Positions 1 through 10,116 are shown, counted from the stretch's first letter. The stretch is 27,997 nucleotides of DNA from an uncultured Muribaculaceae bacterium (GCA_910584495.1 CAJUAR010000034.1:1-27997), one strand, 5' to 3'. A program made the numbers and translations. The notes: generated from the sequence alone by a model not told the origin.

Positions 1-50
<50 letters not shown>

Positions 51-74
51 ATGCTCCCTTTCGGTTTTGCGATG

Positions 75-105
75 CAAAGTTAGCCACTTTTTTTCGTTCT
101 GCAAA
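75..105 (-). promoter_or_regulatory. Bacteroidota-type promoter for tRNA-Gly
   Basis: On the minus strand, TTTG (102-105) is followed after 19 bases by TAACTTTG (75-82), matching the TTTG / TAnnTTTG consensus of the Bacteroidota primary sigma factor. Transcription would begin near base 68, about 18 bases before the tRNA 5' end at base 50. The rest of 51-198 holds A/T-rich tracts and no gene I can support. Confidence 0.75.
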
Positions 106-198
106 ATTTTTCGGGCACTTTTTTTTGCACCTTTTTCCATTGCATCAGCAGTTCGACCACCAAAAGCCTGTTAATAAGACATTTCCATCCTCTAAAAG

Positions 199-2505
199 TC
201 AGAACGGATAGCCAATGGCGAGATGGAAGGCCAGCGAGTTTCCAAACGATTTCATATTATAGTAGCCGCCGTGTCCGGTTTCGTATGGTGCGTGGATGCC
301 TATGCCCAGGTCGGCACGGACAACGAGCATGCTTATGTCGAAACGCAGGCCCACGCCTGTACCCAGGGCAATATCGCTGAGGAAAGATTTTGCGCGAAGA
401 GTTCCGCCGGGTCGCATTTTGTCGGGTTTGAGGAGCCATACGTTGCCCGAATCGATGAACATGGCCCCATGCAGCGGCCCGGCAATCGGGAAGCGATACT
501 CAACGTTTGCTTCGAACTTGAACGTACCGGTACGGTCGAAGAAGTCGTCGGGCTGCCCCGGAGCGGCACGATAGCTGCCCGGACCGATAGAGCGCACAGT
601 GAATGCGCGGATAGAGTTTGCGCCGCCAACATAGAACTGCTCGGCATAAGGCACTTGCGACGAGTTTCCGTAGGCGTGCGCAGCACCGACTGCCACACGG
701 CTCACAAGCCACGAATCGCCTTTTCCCACACGGCGGTTCCACACCAGCTGCGTCTGTCCCTTGATAAACTGCGAGAAAGGCGTGCCGAAAAGCTCTTTTT
801 CATGTTTTTTGCCACAAGCGCGGTAGATAGCCCAAAACACATTGCCGGCTTCCTGCACGGTGAACTGCCAGTTGAGGCTGTTGTCGCGGTCGCATTTGCG
901 GTCGAAGACGTAAGTGTAAATCATCTGGGGGATGAACTGATTGCGGAAGCTCTGCGCCACAGCCGGGTTGGCCGTCATAATCGAATCGAAGGCATTTGTT
1001 GTGTGCATCAACTTGGTATATGTAAGCTTAAAGAGCGTCAATGTGTTCGACACATAGCGTCGCAGGCGCCAGTCGTAGTTGACGGAGGCATTGAACTGCG
1101 CCATCTTGAAGAAGTGCGGGCGGTTGAGCAGGTCGGCATTGAGCTGGAAGCGTGTCCAGTTGAGGTTGAAGCGGCTTCGAGGAATAAACTTTGGAGCCAG
1201 CAGGCGAGGGAAAGCAAGAGTTCCTGTCAGACCAATCTCGTAGGAATTGAACACCGAGCGGCTTCCCCGTCCTGTCTGCCACTCGTAAGTACCTGTGAGT
1301 TTCACCGACAGCTGTTCGCCGCCGCCAAAAATGTTTTTGTTAGTAACGCCCACCGACAGCCCCGGACCGATGTAGCTGTTCGACTTCGACGAAGCATTGA
1401 CCCCGAGCTGCACTTCCAGAGGCTGGTCGAAAGTGCAGTACACGTCCACATCGAGCAGATGCTCGCCACGAGCCAGAGTGTCGGGTGATGCCTCAATACT
1501 GATGTTGTTGAAGATGCCCAAGCGAGCTATGCGTGTTTGCGTCAGATCCATGCTGCGCACCGAGAATGTGCGTCCGGGAAAGAAGAGAAGACACTCCTCG
1601 ATGGTTTTATGTCGCAAATGCGAAGGTTGCATCTGGATGAGTGTGGCACGTTTCAAAGGCACAGTGTCGGCAATACCTCCTCCAAGTGCACGAGCTACGT
1701 GCACACGAACTTTTCCTGTTTTGTACGGCACCCGAGCCATTTTGGGAGTGTTGGCGGCAATAGCGAGCTTCATGTCGATTTGTCCGGGATTGGCAATGCT
1801 GTCGGCAAGATACTCGATGTAGTCGGGGCGAAAGAAATAGTATCCACGGTTGCGGACATAGTTGGCAATACGAGTACGTGCAACACCGAGCGAATCGGTA
1901 CAATATCGCGGACGGACAGCGGAGAGATAAGAATCGCGTCGAGCCGCCACATTGATAAGACTGTCAAGATGTATGCTGTCGGGCAACAGCTCTATGTTAG
2001 CAATCGGGTATTCCGGCCCCGGGACAACGGTATATCGAATTTTGGCTTTTTTCTTATTTTTGCCCTGCACAAAATTGTATGTCGCCGTGCCGCGAAAGTA
2101 GCCGTTATTGTCGAGCAGCTGCTCAATCATGTGAGTACGCACCTCGGGGCGGACGTCCGATACCAGCACCGGTTCCTCCACAAGTTTTTCATATAGCCAA
2201 TGGCGAAAGCCTGATTTCGGATTGGGCCAGTTGTTATACACCCACAAACCTAAAGGGAAGGGATAGCGCCAGTGAAAAAGAGGCCAGTAATTGTTAGGTG
2301 CCACATCAACAGCTTCCTTGATCGACGAAGCGAGTTCGGCATCCACCGCCCCGCTGTCGGAACGTTCAATTTTGACACCTTTCAGCCCGGTATAGAGCAT
2401 ATCGTCGGACGGAATCCGCCGCGTGGTCGAGCAAGAGACAGCACACCCGATCAGCGCCAGCCACAGACAGGCAAAATATAAACGACGGAAACAAACACGG
2501 CTCAT
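199..2505 (-). CDS. tamL: TamL-type outer-membrane lipoprotein (Omp85/BamA superfamily)
   Basis: Protein of 768 residues. The N-terminus is a lipoprotein signal with a hydrophobic stretch and a Cys at about residue 25 (AVSC, then STTRRIPSDDML), so it is probably lipidated; C21 (LIGC) is a less likely alternative. Residues about 35-360 look like POTRA-type repeats and about 365-768 like an Omp85 16-strand barrel, with the usual Gly/aromatic alternation, a late FYVGGANSIRAF segment and a terminal Phe. TamA-like proteins carrying a lipobox are a Bacteroidota trait; with TamB they form an envelope-spanning module implicated in inserting outer-membrane proteins or moving lipid. The ATG overlaps the tamB stop (ATGA), so the two are translationally coupled. 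A general BamA paralogue is possible, but the TamB neighbour favours TamL. Confidence 0.88.
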   Translation of the reverse strand: MSRVCFRRLYFACLWLALIGCAVSCSTTRRIPSDDMLYTGLKGVKIERSDSGAVDAELASSIKEAVDVAPNNYWPLFHWRYPFPLGLWVYNNWPNPKSGFRHWLYEKLVEEPVLVSDVRPEVRTHMIEQLLDNNGYFRGTATYNFVQGKNKKKAKIRYTVVPGPEYPIANIELLPDSIHLDSLINVAARRDSYLSAVRPRYCTDSLGVARTRIANYVRNRGYYFFRPDYIEYLADSIANPGQIDMKLAIAANTPKMARVPYKTGKVRVHVARALGGGIADTVPLKRATLIQMQPSHLRHKTIEECLLFFPGRTFSVRSMDLTQTRIARLGIFNNISIEASPDTLARGEHLLDVDVYCTFDQPLEVQLGVNASSKSNSYIGPGLSVGVTNKNIFGGGEQLSVKLTGTYEWQTGRGSRSVFNSYEIGLTGTLAFPRLLAPKFIPRSRFNLNWTRFQLNADLLNRPHFFKMAQFNASVNYDWRLRRYVSNTLTLFKLTYTKLMHTTNAFDSIMTANPAVAQSFRNQFIPQMIYTYVFDRKCDRDNSLNWQFTVQEAGNVFWAIYRACGKKHEKELFGTPFSQFIKGQTQLVWNRRVGKGDSWLVSRVAVGAAHAYGNSSQVPYAEQFYVGGANSIRAFTVRSIGPGSYRAAPGQPDDFFDRTGTFKFEANVEYRFPIAGPLHGAMFIDSGNVWLLKPDKMRPGGTLRAKSFLSDIALGTGVGLRFDISMLVVRADLGIGIHAPYETGHGGYYNMKSFGNSLAFHLAIGYPF

Positions 2506-5500
2506 AGCGACTTAATTTTCTGGTTATACTCTTCAATTTGTTTTTTCTGCCTTTGCTCTTCCTTGCGCCGTATAATACGCTGAGGAAGGAACATGTCGAC
2601 AAGACGCATTATTTTGCGACGGTATACAAAGCCTACACCGGTCTCGGTAATCTCTCCTTCGAGAATGCTTTCATAGCCCGTGTGGCGGAACAGCCGCACA
2701 TACATGGTGCGTTGCTTGTTGATGAAATATTCAAAGGATATGTCGTTAATCAGGTTTTGCGAGAAATTCTCATCGGCATTTGCATCGGTGGTGTAATTCC
2801 CACCAACCACAATCTTGAAACGGTCGTTGAAGAGCGACTTCGACACCTGATAGCTGTAGCTCATAGCCTGTGACGTACTTCCGTCGACAGTTTTGTCGTA
2901 CTGGTCTATGCCGAACGACAAATCGACACCCTTGATGTTGTTTGCCGCCCAAGAATTGATTTGCGATTCGAGGAAAGAAAACAGCGGGTTGCCGGCCAGC
3001 GAGGAATTAGCCTTGGTGCCCGGTCCGGTATAGACATTGTAGAGAAGCATGTTCATGGCCTGGTTGGCACGCTGCTCGGCCGACATCGATTCCAGCTCGT
3101 TGGCAACAGTTATATCATCGTTGGTCTTGAGGTCGAAAGCCACATTCATTTGGTTTAGGGTGCCGGTCACAGCCAGAAGCACATCGAAATTGACAAGTCT
3201 CGAATTTTGGCCGTCCTGCGTCACATTTGCTTTAAGAACATCGGTGGCATGGATGTTGAGCGTGGGATTCATCATGTCGCCGTTGAACGACACATAGCTG
3301 CCATCATCGAAATTGAAAAGTTTTTCCGACATCAGGGGCGGCGAGTAGCGAACAAAACCTTTGTCGATATTCAGCCTACCTGTGAGCCGTCCGTCGTCGA
3401 GAGGTGTCATGGAATAGGTCAACGAACCGTTGCTCTGCAACTGCACACGATTTTTTCCATCTGAACTCAGGTCGACGTTGATTGTCGTACCGTTTTCTAT
3501 TGTCAGCGTGGCATCGAGGAACATGAGCATGCCGGCATTGTTGATACTGTCGGCAGCCACCACCGATGAGGAATCGGCGAAATTTACAAACTTCACCATA
3601 CCCTCATTGCTCTGGCTTGCCAGAGCTGTAGTGGCATCTGGGATGACGTAGGTCACATTCGTGCCGGAGTTTACCGAAACATCGGCATTGATATTGAGAA
3701 GACTCATAGAGCCGTGCACATTGGCATTGAGCGAGACAAAACCTTTGCCATAGACCTCGGCATTTTTAGCCAGTCGTTTGGAGTTTACAATCTGCATATT
3801 ATCGGCCTTCATCGCAAGGTTTAATTTTGCATCGGCCATATCGGATATGTCGACAGTACCATTGATTGTCAAAGGATTATTATTACATGCGTAGATGGCA
3901 AAATCTTTGAGCTGCACAAGATTGTCGACAACTCTGATGTTCTCGTCGCTGAAGCGATAGGAAGTACCCGTCATTGCCAGGCGCACGGCGGTGGAATCGA
4001 AGTCGAGAGTGCCGTTGAACACCGGTTTGTCGCTGTCGCCCGAAATTTTGAGTGTGCCGTTGAGCAAGCCCGAAAGCCGTCCTACGGTTTTGGGCAGGAA
4101 AGGATTGACTGTGGCCAACGGCACACGAATCATTGAGAAATCGAGGGCATAAGGCGATGTAGATGTCGAATCGTTCAAAGCCCCGGACAGAGTCATTGTC
4201 TTCACACCATCGATATATACGTTTGCCAAAGCGCGGAGTGTGCCCGAAGGCAGAGCCGAGACATCGAAATCAGCCTTCATATCGGCCACTTTCTCCTTGC
4301 CGTAGATAAAATTCTTGATAGCAGCCATACCTTTGCCAGTGAACTCGCCATTTGTTCGGTTCACGCGAATATCGGCATTGATATCGCCCTTGACCGGCGG
4401 CAAGAATGGGCTCACCGACACCCAGTCTGACAGATGAATATCGTCCAGACGCACCACAAGGTCTTCCTGAGTATGTCCATGGCTGTCGTGGCCTTGCGCC
4501 TCCTCGGTGAATATGGCCAGCGAGCTGTTGCCGCCCTTCATATGCAGGTTGGCATCGATGTGCTGCGTGGGTATAGTGTAGGTAATGAAATTGTCGTCGT
4601 TTGCAGACCATTGCTGGTAGCCGATGACGGGGTCTAATGGGTCGATGCGCACAGTCAGCGATGAATCGGCCTTCGAAGCCTCTGCCGTTAGACCTAAATC
4701 GAAGCCGGTAGCTTTCTTCAAGTTCTCCTGATGCAGCTTCATTGCCATCCGGTTGCCAGTCACCGCCCCGTCGAGCGACACCTGGTGCCAGTCGTCGAGG
4801 TTTCCGGGGCGGTTTTCAAAACCGGCTCCGAAGTGATAGTGGCCGTCGTGCTCTCGTGCACCGATATAGATGGAATCGAGCACCATCGACCCTGTGTCGA
4901 AGCGCATCACATTGCCTCGCAGTGTGAGCGTGCTGTCGTTTGAGGCATTGATGGCAAAACTCTTGACCGACATTTTGGAAGGTGCAAGAATATCGTTGAC
5001 AAGGTTGGATCGGCCACCGTTCAACACAAGGGTGAATGGCGGCAAGGTTCTGGCCACAGTGTCGCCGTTGATGTCGTAGTTCTCAATCTGACCGGAAAGA
5101 ATCTCCCCTACCCTCGAAAAACGCTCTACGAGCGAATCTATTGGCATCGAGGAATTGAAACGGCCCTTGAGGTCGCGGTTTGTCAGACTCAGGTCGGTAA
5201 GGCTGTCGTTCGCCACAATCTCTGCTTTTATGTCGTTAAAGCCAATGGTGCCCGAGGGTCGACGGAAGAAAAAGTCGTCGAGCCACATGGTGCCTGCCAT
5301 ATCGCTCTTGCCGGGTCCGATGACAGCGTCAGCTCGCAGCCGTGTTTCAATCGACGAAGGCTCAAGAGCAAATTTGAGGGCGTAGAGGTCGATATAACGA
5401 CCGTCAAGCTCCGCAGTCCATCTATATTCATTTCCATCGAGATTGCCCTTGGCATCCAACGAAAAATCAGCATCAGGGTTCGAGGAATCGACAGAGACAG

Positions 5501-7322
5501 CAGCCTGTCCATCGGCAAGATGCATTTTGCCGCTTATATCCTTATATATTACTTTGTTGTATTCAGCCTCTGAAACATTGAGCACGGCATCGATGCTCGT
5601 TGTCTTCACAAATGGCGAATATCCACGGCCTTCCGCTTCGAGACTTGCCGTTACGCGCTCCACGCCAAGCAGAGGCATAAAGGCCATCACCGGAAAGTCG
5701 CCGAGCACGACACTGCCCTTGTAACTCTCTGCCGTTGAGCTCCACCTGCCGTCGAGTGCCACAGACCCGCCGGTAGTTGTTGCTTTGAGATTGCCGCTAA
5801 CCACACCCCGGGCCATTAAAACATTGCCGGCGAGTGTCATGGAAGGTATGTTGAACATCGAAGCTGTTTCTTTTGGCAAAAGAGCATTTTTGAAACTTGT
5901 CATATTGAGCACATTGCCCGCAATTTTGATATTGCCTTCGAGCCGGCTCGGCTCCATCATGTTGCGCACCGTACCTCCGGCCTGAAGATTGAGGCAATGG
6001 TTGAGCCTGAGTTTCAATGAGTTGACATCAAGCTGCCCCATAGTGCCGTCGACATCGGCCACAAGCAGAATATCGTCGGCCGATGGAATGGCGGCAAAAT
6101 AGGGTTTGAAAGCCGGGAACATCATGCCAAGTTCCGAAGGAGCGAAGGCCCCGTCGAGATTCACACGCAGAGGCAGCGACGGGTCCGAAGCCATGTCGCC
6201 CATGCCCATAAGGCCGTCGAAGGATACATCAGTGCCCCTGGCACCTCGCAGTTTTACATTCTTGAATGTCAGGGCTGCAGAATCAATATCGAGAGTTCCG
6301 GCAACATCGAGGCTCACGCCGCAACGCTCTGTGGCAGCGAGCCTGAGGGGCACGCTCACCGTCGTGGCACAGTTGTAGAAATTGTTGATATTCAAACGAA
6401 GGCTGTCGAACGCCATATAATTGAAATCAAGACCGGGCAGCGGCGATGCTCCTGCCACAGCATAGAGAGCCTTTGATTTGTCGAACGAAATAGTATCGAT
6501 TTTCACTGTCCACGGAGCAACGGCAGCGGTGTCGGGCTCAGCAGCCACGGCGGGCAACGGTCCGGCGGCGGCAAGAGACGCGCTGTCAGGCGTTATATAG
6601 TTCGCGTCCAGTCCGCGTCCGCAGAACGAACTCATGCCAATATTTTGGTTCAATAGGTCTACCAAACACTTATGCACCCTCGCCGAGGCGATAAAAGCCC
6701 TCAGCGTATCGATAGAGGGCATCATGTGCATTTCGTACTCGAAGTTTTCCAGGTCGATGTCGCCCAGAGCTATACTCATCTTCATTGGGGCAGATGGTGC
6801 CGAGGGCGTAGTATCGTTTTTTAAGGTCATTGCAAGGCGACCGCCGGAAATAATGCCTCTCGGCAGCTCAATTGCCATATCGGCAAGTTCCACCATCACA
6901 GGAGCAAAAGCCAGACTATCGGCACTGACTGTCATATACATCGCCGAATCGGGGCTTCCCATGACAAAACGACCGCCAAGAAGTTGGAGCCTCTCAACCT
7001 CTGCCTTGCCAGCCAACAAAGGAAGCAGCGAGGCTTCGGCCTGCAGCGAACGCGCTGCAACGAGTGTGTCGCCGGCAGAGACCACACGCAGCCCGCCCAC
7101 ATCCAATGTCAGGGGGAAACGCAGGGCAAAATGGTCTAACACAAACTGTGTGTCGCCGTCCGAAAGTTTATTGACAAGCGCCGTCCGCAACTCATTCTGG
7201 GCCCATGGCGAATAGAGGGTGAAGATCAGGCCACAAACGAGCAGCACGATGGCTAACAGAGCGGCAGCGAATATTCTGCCAATGCTTAACAGTACTTTGG
7301 AGGCTTTCACAGTGATGAACAA
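2502..7322 (-). CDS. tamB: TamB / DUF490 translocation and assembly module protein
   Basis: Large protein of 1606 residues. A single hydrophobic N-terminal helix (about residues 8-33) would anchor it in the inner membrane. The rest is long, repetitive, beta-rich sequence of the AsmA/TamB class that forms a periplasm-spanning groove. The C-terminal 450 or so residues match the DUF490/TamB domain (patterns such as GRLNIDKGFVRYSPP and LSFGIDQYD), ending in a short basic tail. Family knowledge: TamB bridges the inner membrane to the Omp85 partner, encoded here immediately downstream as tamL with a 4-base overlap. No ATG fits the N-terminus; the frame opens with TTG at 7322, and a GTG four codons later (7308-7310) is an equally reasonable start. 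The 37-base gap to the helicase gene shows no clear promoter, so co-transcription is likely. Confidence 0.9.
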   Translation of the reverse strand: MFITVKASKVLLSIGRIFAAALLAIVLLVCGLIFTLYSPWAQNELRTALVNKLSDGDTQFVLDHFALRFPLTLDVGGLRVVSAGDTLVAARSLQAEASLLPLLAGKAEVERLQLLGGRFVMGSPDSAMYMTVSADSLAFAPVMVELADMAIELPRGIISGGRLAMTLKNDTTPSAPSAPMKMSIALGDIDLENFEYEMHMMPSIDTLRAFIASARVHKCLVDLLNQNIGMSSFCGRGLDANYITPDSASLAAAGPLPAVAAEPDTAAVAPWTVKIDTISFDKSKALYAVAGASPLPGLDFNYMAFDSLRLNINNFYNCATTVSVPLRLAATERCGVSLDVAGTLDIDSAALTFKNVKLRGARGTDVSFDGLMGMGDMASDPSLPLRVNLDGAFAPSELGMMFPAFKPYFAAIPSADDILLVADVDGTMGQLDVNSLKLRLNHCLNLQAGGTVRNMMEPSRLEGNIKIAGNVLNMTSFKNALLPKETASMFNIPSMTLAGNVLMARGVVSGNLKATTTGGSVALDGRWSSTAESYKGSVVLGDFPVMAFMPLLGVERVTASLEAEGRGYSPFVKTTSIDAVLNVSEAEYNKVIYKDISGKMHLADGQAAVSVDSSNPDADFSLDAKGNLDGNEYRWTAELDGRYIDLYALKFALEPSSIETRLRADAVIGPGKSDMAGTMWLDDFFFRRPSGTIGFNDIKAEIVANDSLTDLSLTNRDLKGRFNSSMPIDSLVERFSRVGEILSGQIENYDINGDTVARTLPPFTLVLNGGRSNLVNDILAPSKMSVKSFAINASNDSTLTLRGNVMRFDTGSMVLDSIYIGAREHDGHYHFGAGFENRPGNLDDWHQVSLDGAVTGNRMAMKLHQENLKKATGFDLGLTAEASKADSSLTVRIDPLDPVIGYQQWSANDDNFITYTIPTQHIDANLHMKGGNSSLAIFTEEAQGHDSHGHTQEDLVVRLDDIHLSDWVSVSPFLPPVKGDINADIRVNRTNGEFTGKGMAAIKNFIYGKEKVADMKADFDVSALPSGTLRALANVYIDGVKTMTLSGALNDSTSTSPYALDFSMIRVPLATVNPFLPKTVGRLSGLLNGTLKISGDSDKPVFNGTLDFDSTAVRLAMTGTSYRFSDENIRVVDNLVQLKDFAIYACNNNPLTINGTVDISDMADAKLNLAMKADNMQIVNSKRLAKNAEVYGKGFVSLNANVHGSMSLLNINADVSVNSGTNVTYVIPDATTALASQSNEGMVKFVNFADSSSVVAADSINNAGMLMFLDATLTIENGTTINVDLSSDGKNRVQLQSNGSLTYSMTPLDDGRLTGRLNIDKGFVRYSPPLMSEKLFNFDDGSYVSFNGDMMNPTLNIHATDVLKANVTQDGQNSRLVNFDVLLAVTGTLNQMNVAFDLKTNDDITVANELESMSAEQRANQAMNMLLYNVYTGPGTKANSSLAGNPLFSFLESQINSWAANNIKGVDLSFGIDQYDKTVDGSTSQAMSYSYQVSKSLFNDRFKIVVGGNYTTDANADENFSQNLINDISFEYFINKQRTMYVRLFRHTGYESILEGEITETGVGFVYRRKIMRLVDMFLPQRIIRRKEEQRQKKQIEEYNQKIKSL

Positions 7323-7359
7323 TTTTTATAATATAACGCTTGTGGAAGGCAAAAGTTTG

Positions 7360-8679
7360 TCAGTCTTCTTTGAGTTGAGACACACGCACCCTAACATTTT
7401 TGATTCGGTGCGGAGCAAGCGCAAGGGCAGTGGCACGAGCTTTTACGGCCGGCACAGCAACATAGACGCAGTGGTCGAGCACGTCGATGCGTCCCACTTC
7501 GGCAGCTGTCAGACCACCCTTGTTGATGATGAAGCCCACAACATCGCCTTTAGAAATTTTTTCCTTGCGGCCGGCGTTGAAATAAAGAGTGGCAACAGCC
7601 GACGGCAAAATGTCATGCTGCTCGCCCGGGATATAGTCCTGAAGGGCCGGCAGGAAATCGGGCACTTTGTCGTGGTCAGAGATTATGACATATGCACTTC
7701 CCGAAGCCCCCATTCGTGCAGTGCGTCCATTGCGGTGTGTCCAGGCTTCGGCACTCGCCGGCAGGTGATAGTGTACCACAGCTTCTACTTGCTCAATGTC
7801 AAGGCCACGCGAAGCAAGGTCGGTCGACACCAGTATTGGCGTTGTTCCGTTGTCGAAAAGAATCAGAGCCCGTTGGCGTAACTGCTGTTCGAGGCCTCCA
7901 TGATAAAGCCCGGCAGGGAAACCCAAGCGTTTAAGATGTTTATATACCCGCTCGGCAGCATCGCGATGGTTAACAAAAACAATGCATCGCCTGTTATCGA
8001 AAGTGCGCAACAAGTCCACAAGCGTATCGAGTTTGTCGGCAGCCGGCGACAGTACTTCAAAGAGTTCTATATCGGGCATTGTAGCCGAGGGACTTTCCGA
8101 GTAGTCGAGCGTACGGTCGACAGCACTGACAAATTGCGGAATCTCGCCTTTTGTAGCCGAAGTCAGCACCATAGTTTCAGCATTTTTGAGACGGCCTACA
8201 ATAGCCGACATCTCTTGTCGGAAACCAAGCTCGAGCGCTTTGTCGTACTCATCAATGACCAGACATGTCACGCCGAAAAGCGACAGAAGGCCACGTCGTA
8301 TATGGTCGAGAATTCGTCCCGGTGTGCCTATGACAATGTCGGGATTGCCTTCAAGGCTGCGACTTTCTGCCTCGAACGAATGACCGCCGTAGAGGGCCGC
8401 TGTCTTGTAGCCGGGGGCTGCAAGAGGCCTGAGCACCTCGAAAATCTGCAGCGCCAGCTCACGTGTTGGAGCGAGCACCAAAGCTTGCACACCCTTCCCG
8501 GCCTGCTTGAGCGAGCGCAGCAGCGCAATGGCAAAAGCCACAGTCTTGCCGCTTCCGGTGGGAGCGCACAGCAACACCTTTCCCGGCAATTTTAGCTGAG
8601 CCATATCCTGCTGAATAGGCAGGAGCTGAGAAATGTCAAGGCTCGTCGATAAACGAGCCTTGATAGTTTTAATGTCCAC
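7360..8679 (-). CDS. dbpA: DEAD-box ATP-dependent RNA helicase with DbpA-type C-terminal domain
   Basis: 439 residues. Helicase motifs run in order: Walker A APTGSGKT (39-46), PTREL (about 71-75), DEYD as motif II (143-146, replacing DEAD), SAT (174-176), the STDLASRGLD motif V region (285-294) and HRNGRTARMG as motif VI (315-324). The last 75 or so residues (about 365-436) resemble the RRM-like DbpA RNA-binding domain, which in E. coli directs the enzyme to 23S rRNA during 50S assembly. A DExD variant at motif II is, from memory, common in Bacteroidota members. The start is GTG, 7 bases after the thioredoxin stop, and no better ATG is seen. The ribosome-assembly role is inferred from the domain; rRNA target specificity cannot be read from sequence alone. 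Confidence 0.87.
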   Translation of the reverse strand: MDIKTIKARLSTSLDISQLLPIQQDMAQLKLPGKVLLCAPTGSGKTVAFAIALLRSLKQAGKGVQALVLAPTRELALQIFEVLRPLAAPGYKTAALYGGHSFEAESRSLEGNPDIVIGTPGRILDHIRRGLLSLFGVTCLVIDEYDKALELGFRQEMSAIVGRLKNAETMVLTSATKGEIPQFVSAVDRTLDYSESPSATMPDIELFEVLSPAADKLDTLVDLLRTFDNRRCIVFVNHRDAAERVYKHLKRLGFPAGLYHGGLEQQLRQRALILFDNGTTPILVSTDLASRGLDIEQVEAVVHYHLPASAEAWTHRNGRTARMGASGSAYVIISDHDKVPDFLPALQDYIPGEQHDILPSAVATLYFNAGRKEKISKGDVVGFIINKGGLTAAEVGRIDVLDHCVYVAVPAVKARATALALAPHRIKNVRVRVSQLKED

Positions 8680-8686
8680 GAATGTC

Positions 8687-9163
8687 TTATTTTAATTTTT
8701 CGTCGATTAGGGCAAAGAATTTGTCGGACGGCAAAAGGTCGCCGGTACCGACATAGTGTTCTTTCGTTCCGTCGGGCTTGAGGAAAAGAACCACGGGGAT
8801 GGAATTGCCCAGATTGTAGGCTTCCATCAAATCGCCGTATTTGTCGACATCCACCGAGATGAAAGTAGCTTTGCCGGCATATTTTGCGGCTGCTTCTTCA
8901 AGCACAGGAGCGAGTTGTCGGCAAGGGCCGCACCACACGGCGTTGAAGTCCACAATGGTGAGCTGTTCCACTTTCACGCCCGGAGCAAGGAGAGCCGGGT
9001 TGTCAAGCTCCAGCACCTTACCGTCGGCAGCCTGAGGGGCCACAGTGACTTCTGTCTGGCCGTCGGTTTCGATTTGGGCCACTTCGTCGGCCTTCTCGGT
9101 GCTCTTGGAAGAACAAGAAGCAACCGAGAGGACAACGAGGACGAGATATAAAAACTTTTTCAT
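8687..9163 (-). CDS. thioredoxin-fold lipoprotein (periplasmic)
   Basis: 158 residues from the ATG at 9163. A short signal ends in a lipobox (SVASC, Cys 17), so the mature protein is lipid-anchored. After a low-complexity acidic linker comes a thioredoxin domain with the active site WCGPC (residues 77-81) and the cis-proline of SIPVV (123). The canonical CGPC dithiol suggests reducing or thiol-exchange activity outside the cytoplasm; the substrate is unknown. The residues after the lipid Cys (SSKSTEK) lack the acidic run associated with surface export in Bacteroides, so I expect the periplasmic face. An upstream TTG at 9166 would add one Met, but the ATG forms a TGATG junction with the mdh stop and is the better choice. 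Confidence 0.88.
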   Translation of the reverse strand: MKKFLYLVLVVLSVASCSSKSTEKADEVAQIETDGQTEVTVAPQAADGKVLELDNPALLAPGVKVEQLTIVDFNAVWCGPCRQLAPVLEEAAAKYAGKATFISVDVDKYGDLMEAYNLGNSIPVVLFLKPDGTKEHYVGTGDLLPSDKFFALIDEKLK

Positions 9164-10089
9164 CAAGCGAGAGCTGCGTTTGTTTTACGAACAGCAGCGG
9201 CACTTGCTTCGAAGAGTGCTTTTTCGCTCTCGTCGAGGTCGAATTCAACAATTTTTTCAATACCGTTACGGCCCAGGATGCAAGGCACGCCGATGCAGAG
9301 GTCTTTCTGGCCATATTCGCCATCGAGAAGAGCCGAGCACGATACGAGGCGTTTCTGGTCGCCGATTACGGCAGCCACCACCGAAGCAGCAGCAGCACCG
9401 GGAGCATACCAGGCAGATGTGCCCAGAAGCTTTGTGAGAGTAGCACCGCCCACCATTGTGTCGGCAGCTACTTTGTCGAGCTGTTCGGCCGGGAGGAGTG
9501 TCGAAACGGGAATACCGCGGTATGCAGCATAACGCTTGAGGGGAATCATTGTAGTGTCGCCGTGACCGCCGATAACAATGCCTTCGATTTCGTTGATGTT
9601 TGCGCCAAGGGCAACGCTCAGGAAATATTTGAAGCGTGCGCTATCGAGAGCACCGCCCATGCCGATGATGCGGTTGCGGGGCAGCTTGGTCTCTTTGTGG
9701 ATGAGGTATGTCATAGTGTCCATGGGGTTCGACACGCACACAATGACAGCATTAGGCGAGTGAGCCAGCACGTTTTCAGTAACGCTCTTCACAATGCCGG
9801 CATTCACACCGATGAGTTCTTCGCGTGTCATGCCCGGTTTGCGTGGAATACCGGAGGTGATGACAACTACATCGGAGTTGTTTGTGCGGGCATAGTCGTT
9901 AGTAACACCAACAAGACGGCTCTGCTGGCCGAGAACAGCAGCGGCCTGCATCATATCCATAGCCTTGCCTTCCGACACACCTTCTTTGATGTCGAGCAGA
10001 ACAACTTCGTCAGCCATACCGTTGCTGACAAGAACATTAGCGCAAGTGGCACCTACATTACCGGCACCTACAACTGTAACTTTAGACAT
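9163..10089 (-). CDS. mdh: NAD-dependent malate dehydrogenase (LDH-like type)
   Basis: 308 residues, close to the usual 310-320. The Rossmann motif GAGNVG (8-13) and Asp33 at the end of strand 2 indicate NAD binding. The active-site loop reads IPRKPGM with Arg83 where lactate dehydrogenases have Gln, which assigns it to malate rather than lactate. Other catalytic residues are visible: Arg89, the NPMD segment (121-124), Arg152, and the catalytic His176 in GGHGDTT. It interconverts malate and oxaloacetate, in Bacteroidales largely in the reductive branch towards fumarate and succinate. It starts with ATG, 27 bases after gpmI with no clear promoter between, and its stop overlaps the thioredoxin lipoprotein start. 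Confidence 0.95.
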   Translation of the reverse strand: MSKVTVVGAGNVGATCANVLVSNGMADEVVLLDIKEGVSEGKAMDMMQAAAVLGQQSRLVGVTNDYARTNNSDVVVITSGIPRKPGMTREELIGVNAGIVKSVTENVLAHSPNAVIVCVSNPMDTMTYLIHKETKLPRNRIIGMGGALDSARFKYFLSVALGANINEIEGIVIGGHGDTTMIPLKRYAAYRGIPVSTLLPAEQLDKVAADTMVGGATLTKLLGTSAWYAPGAAAASVVAAVIGDQKRLVSCSALLDGEYGQKDLCIGVPCILGRNGIEKIVEFDLDESEKALFEASAAAVRKTNAALA

Positions 10090-10116
10090 AATTGTGTTTT
10101 TTATATTAGTTTGGGG

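Noticed and set aside
223..1488. 421-residue plus-strand open frame
   Set aside because: It lies opposite tamL, whose barrel sequence is convincing; the product has no domain, is rich in His/Arg/Val as antisense frames are, and has no promoter.
8677..9163. Thioredoxin lipoprotein as a TlpA/ResA cytochrome-maturation protein
   Set aside because: The active site is CGPC rather than the usual TlpA/ResA motifs, and no cytochrome c biogenesis gene is near.
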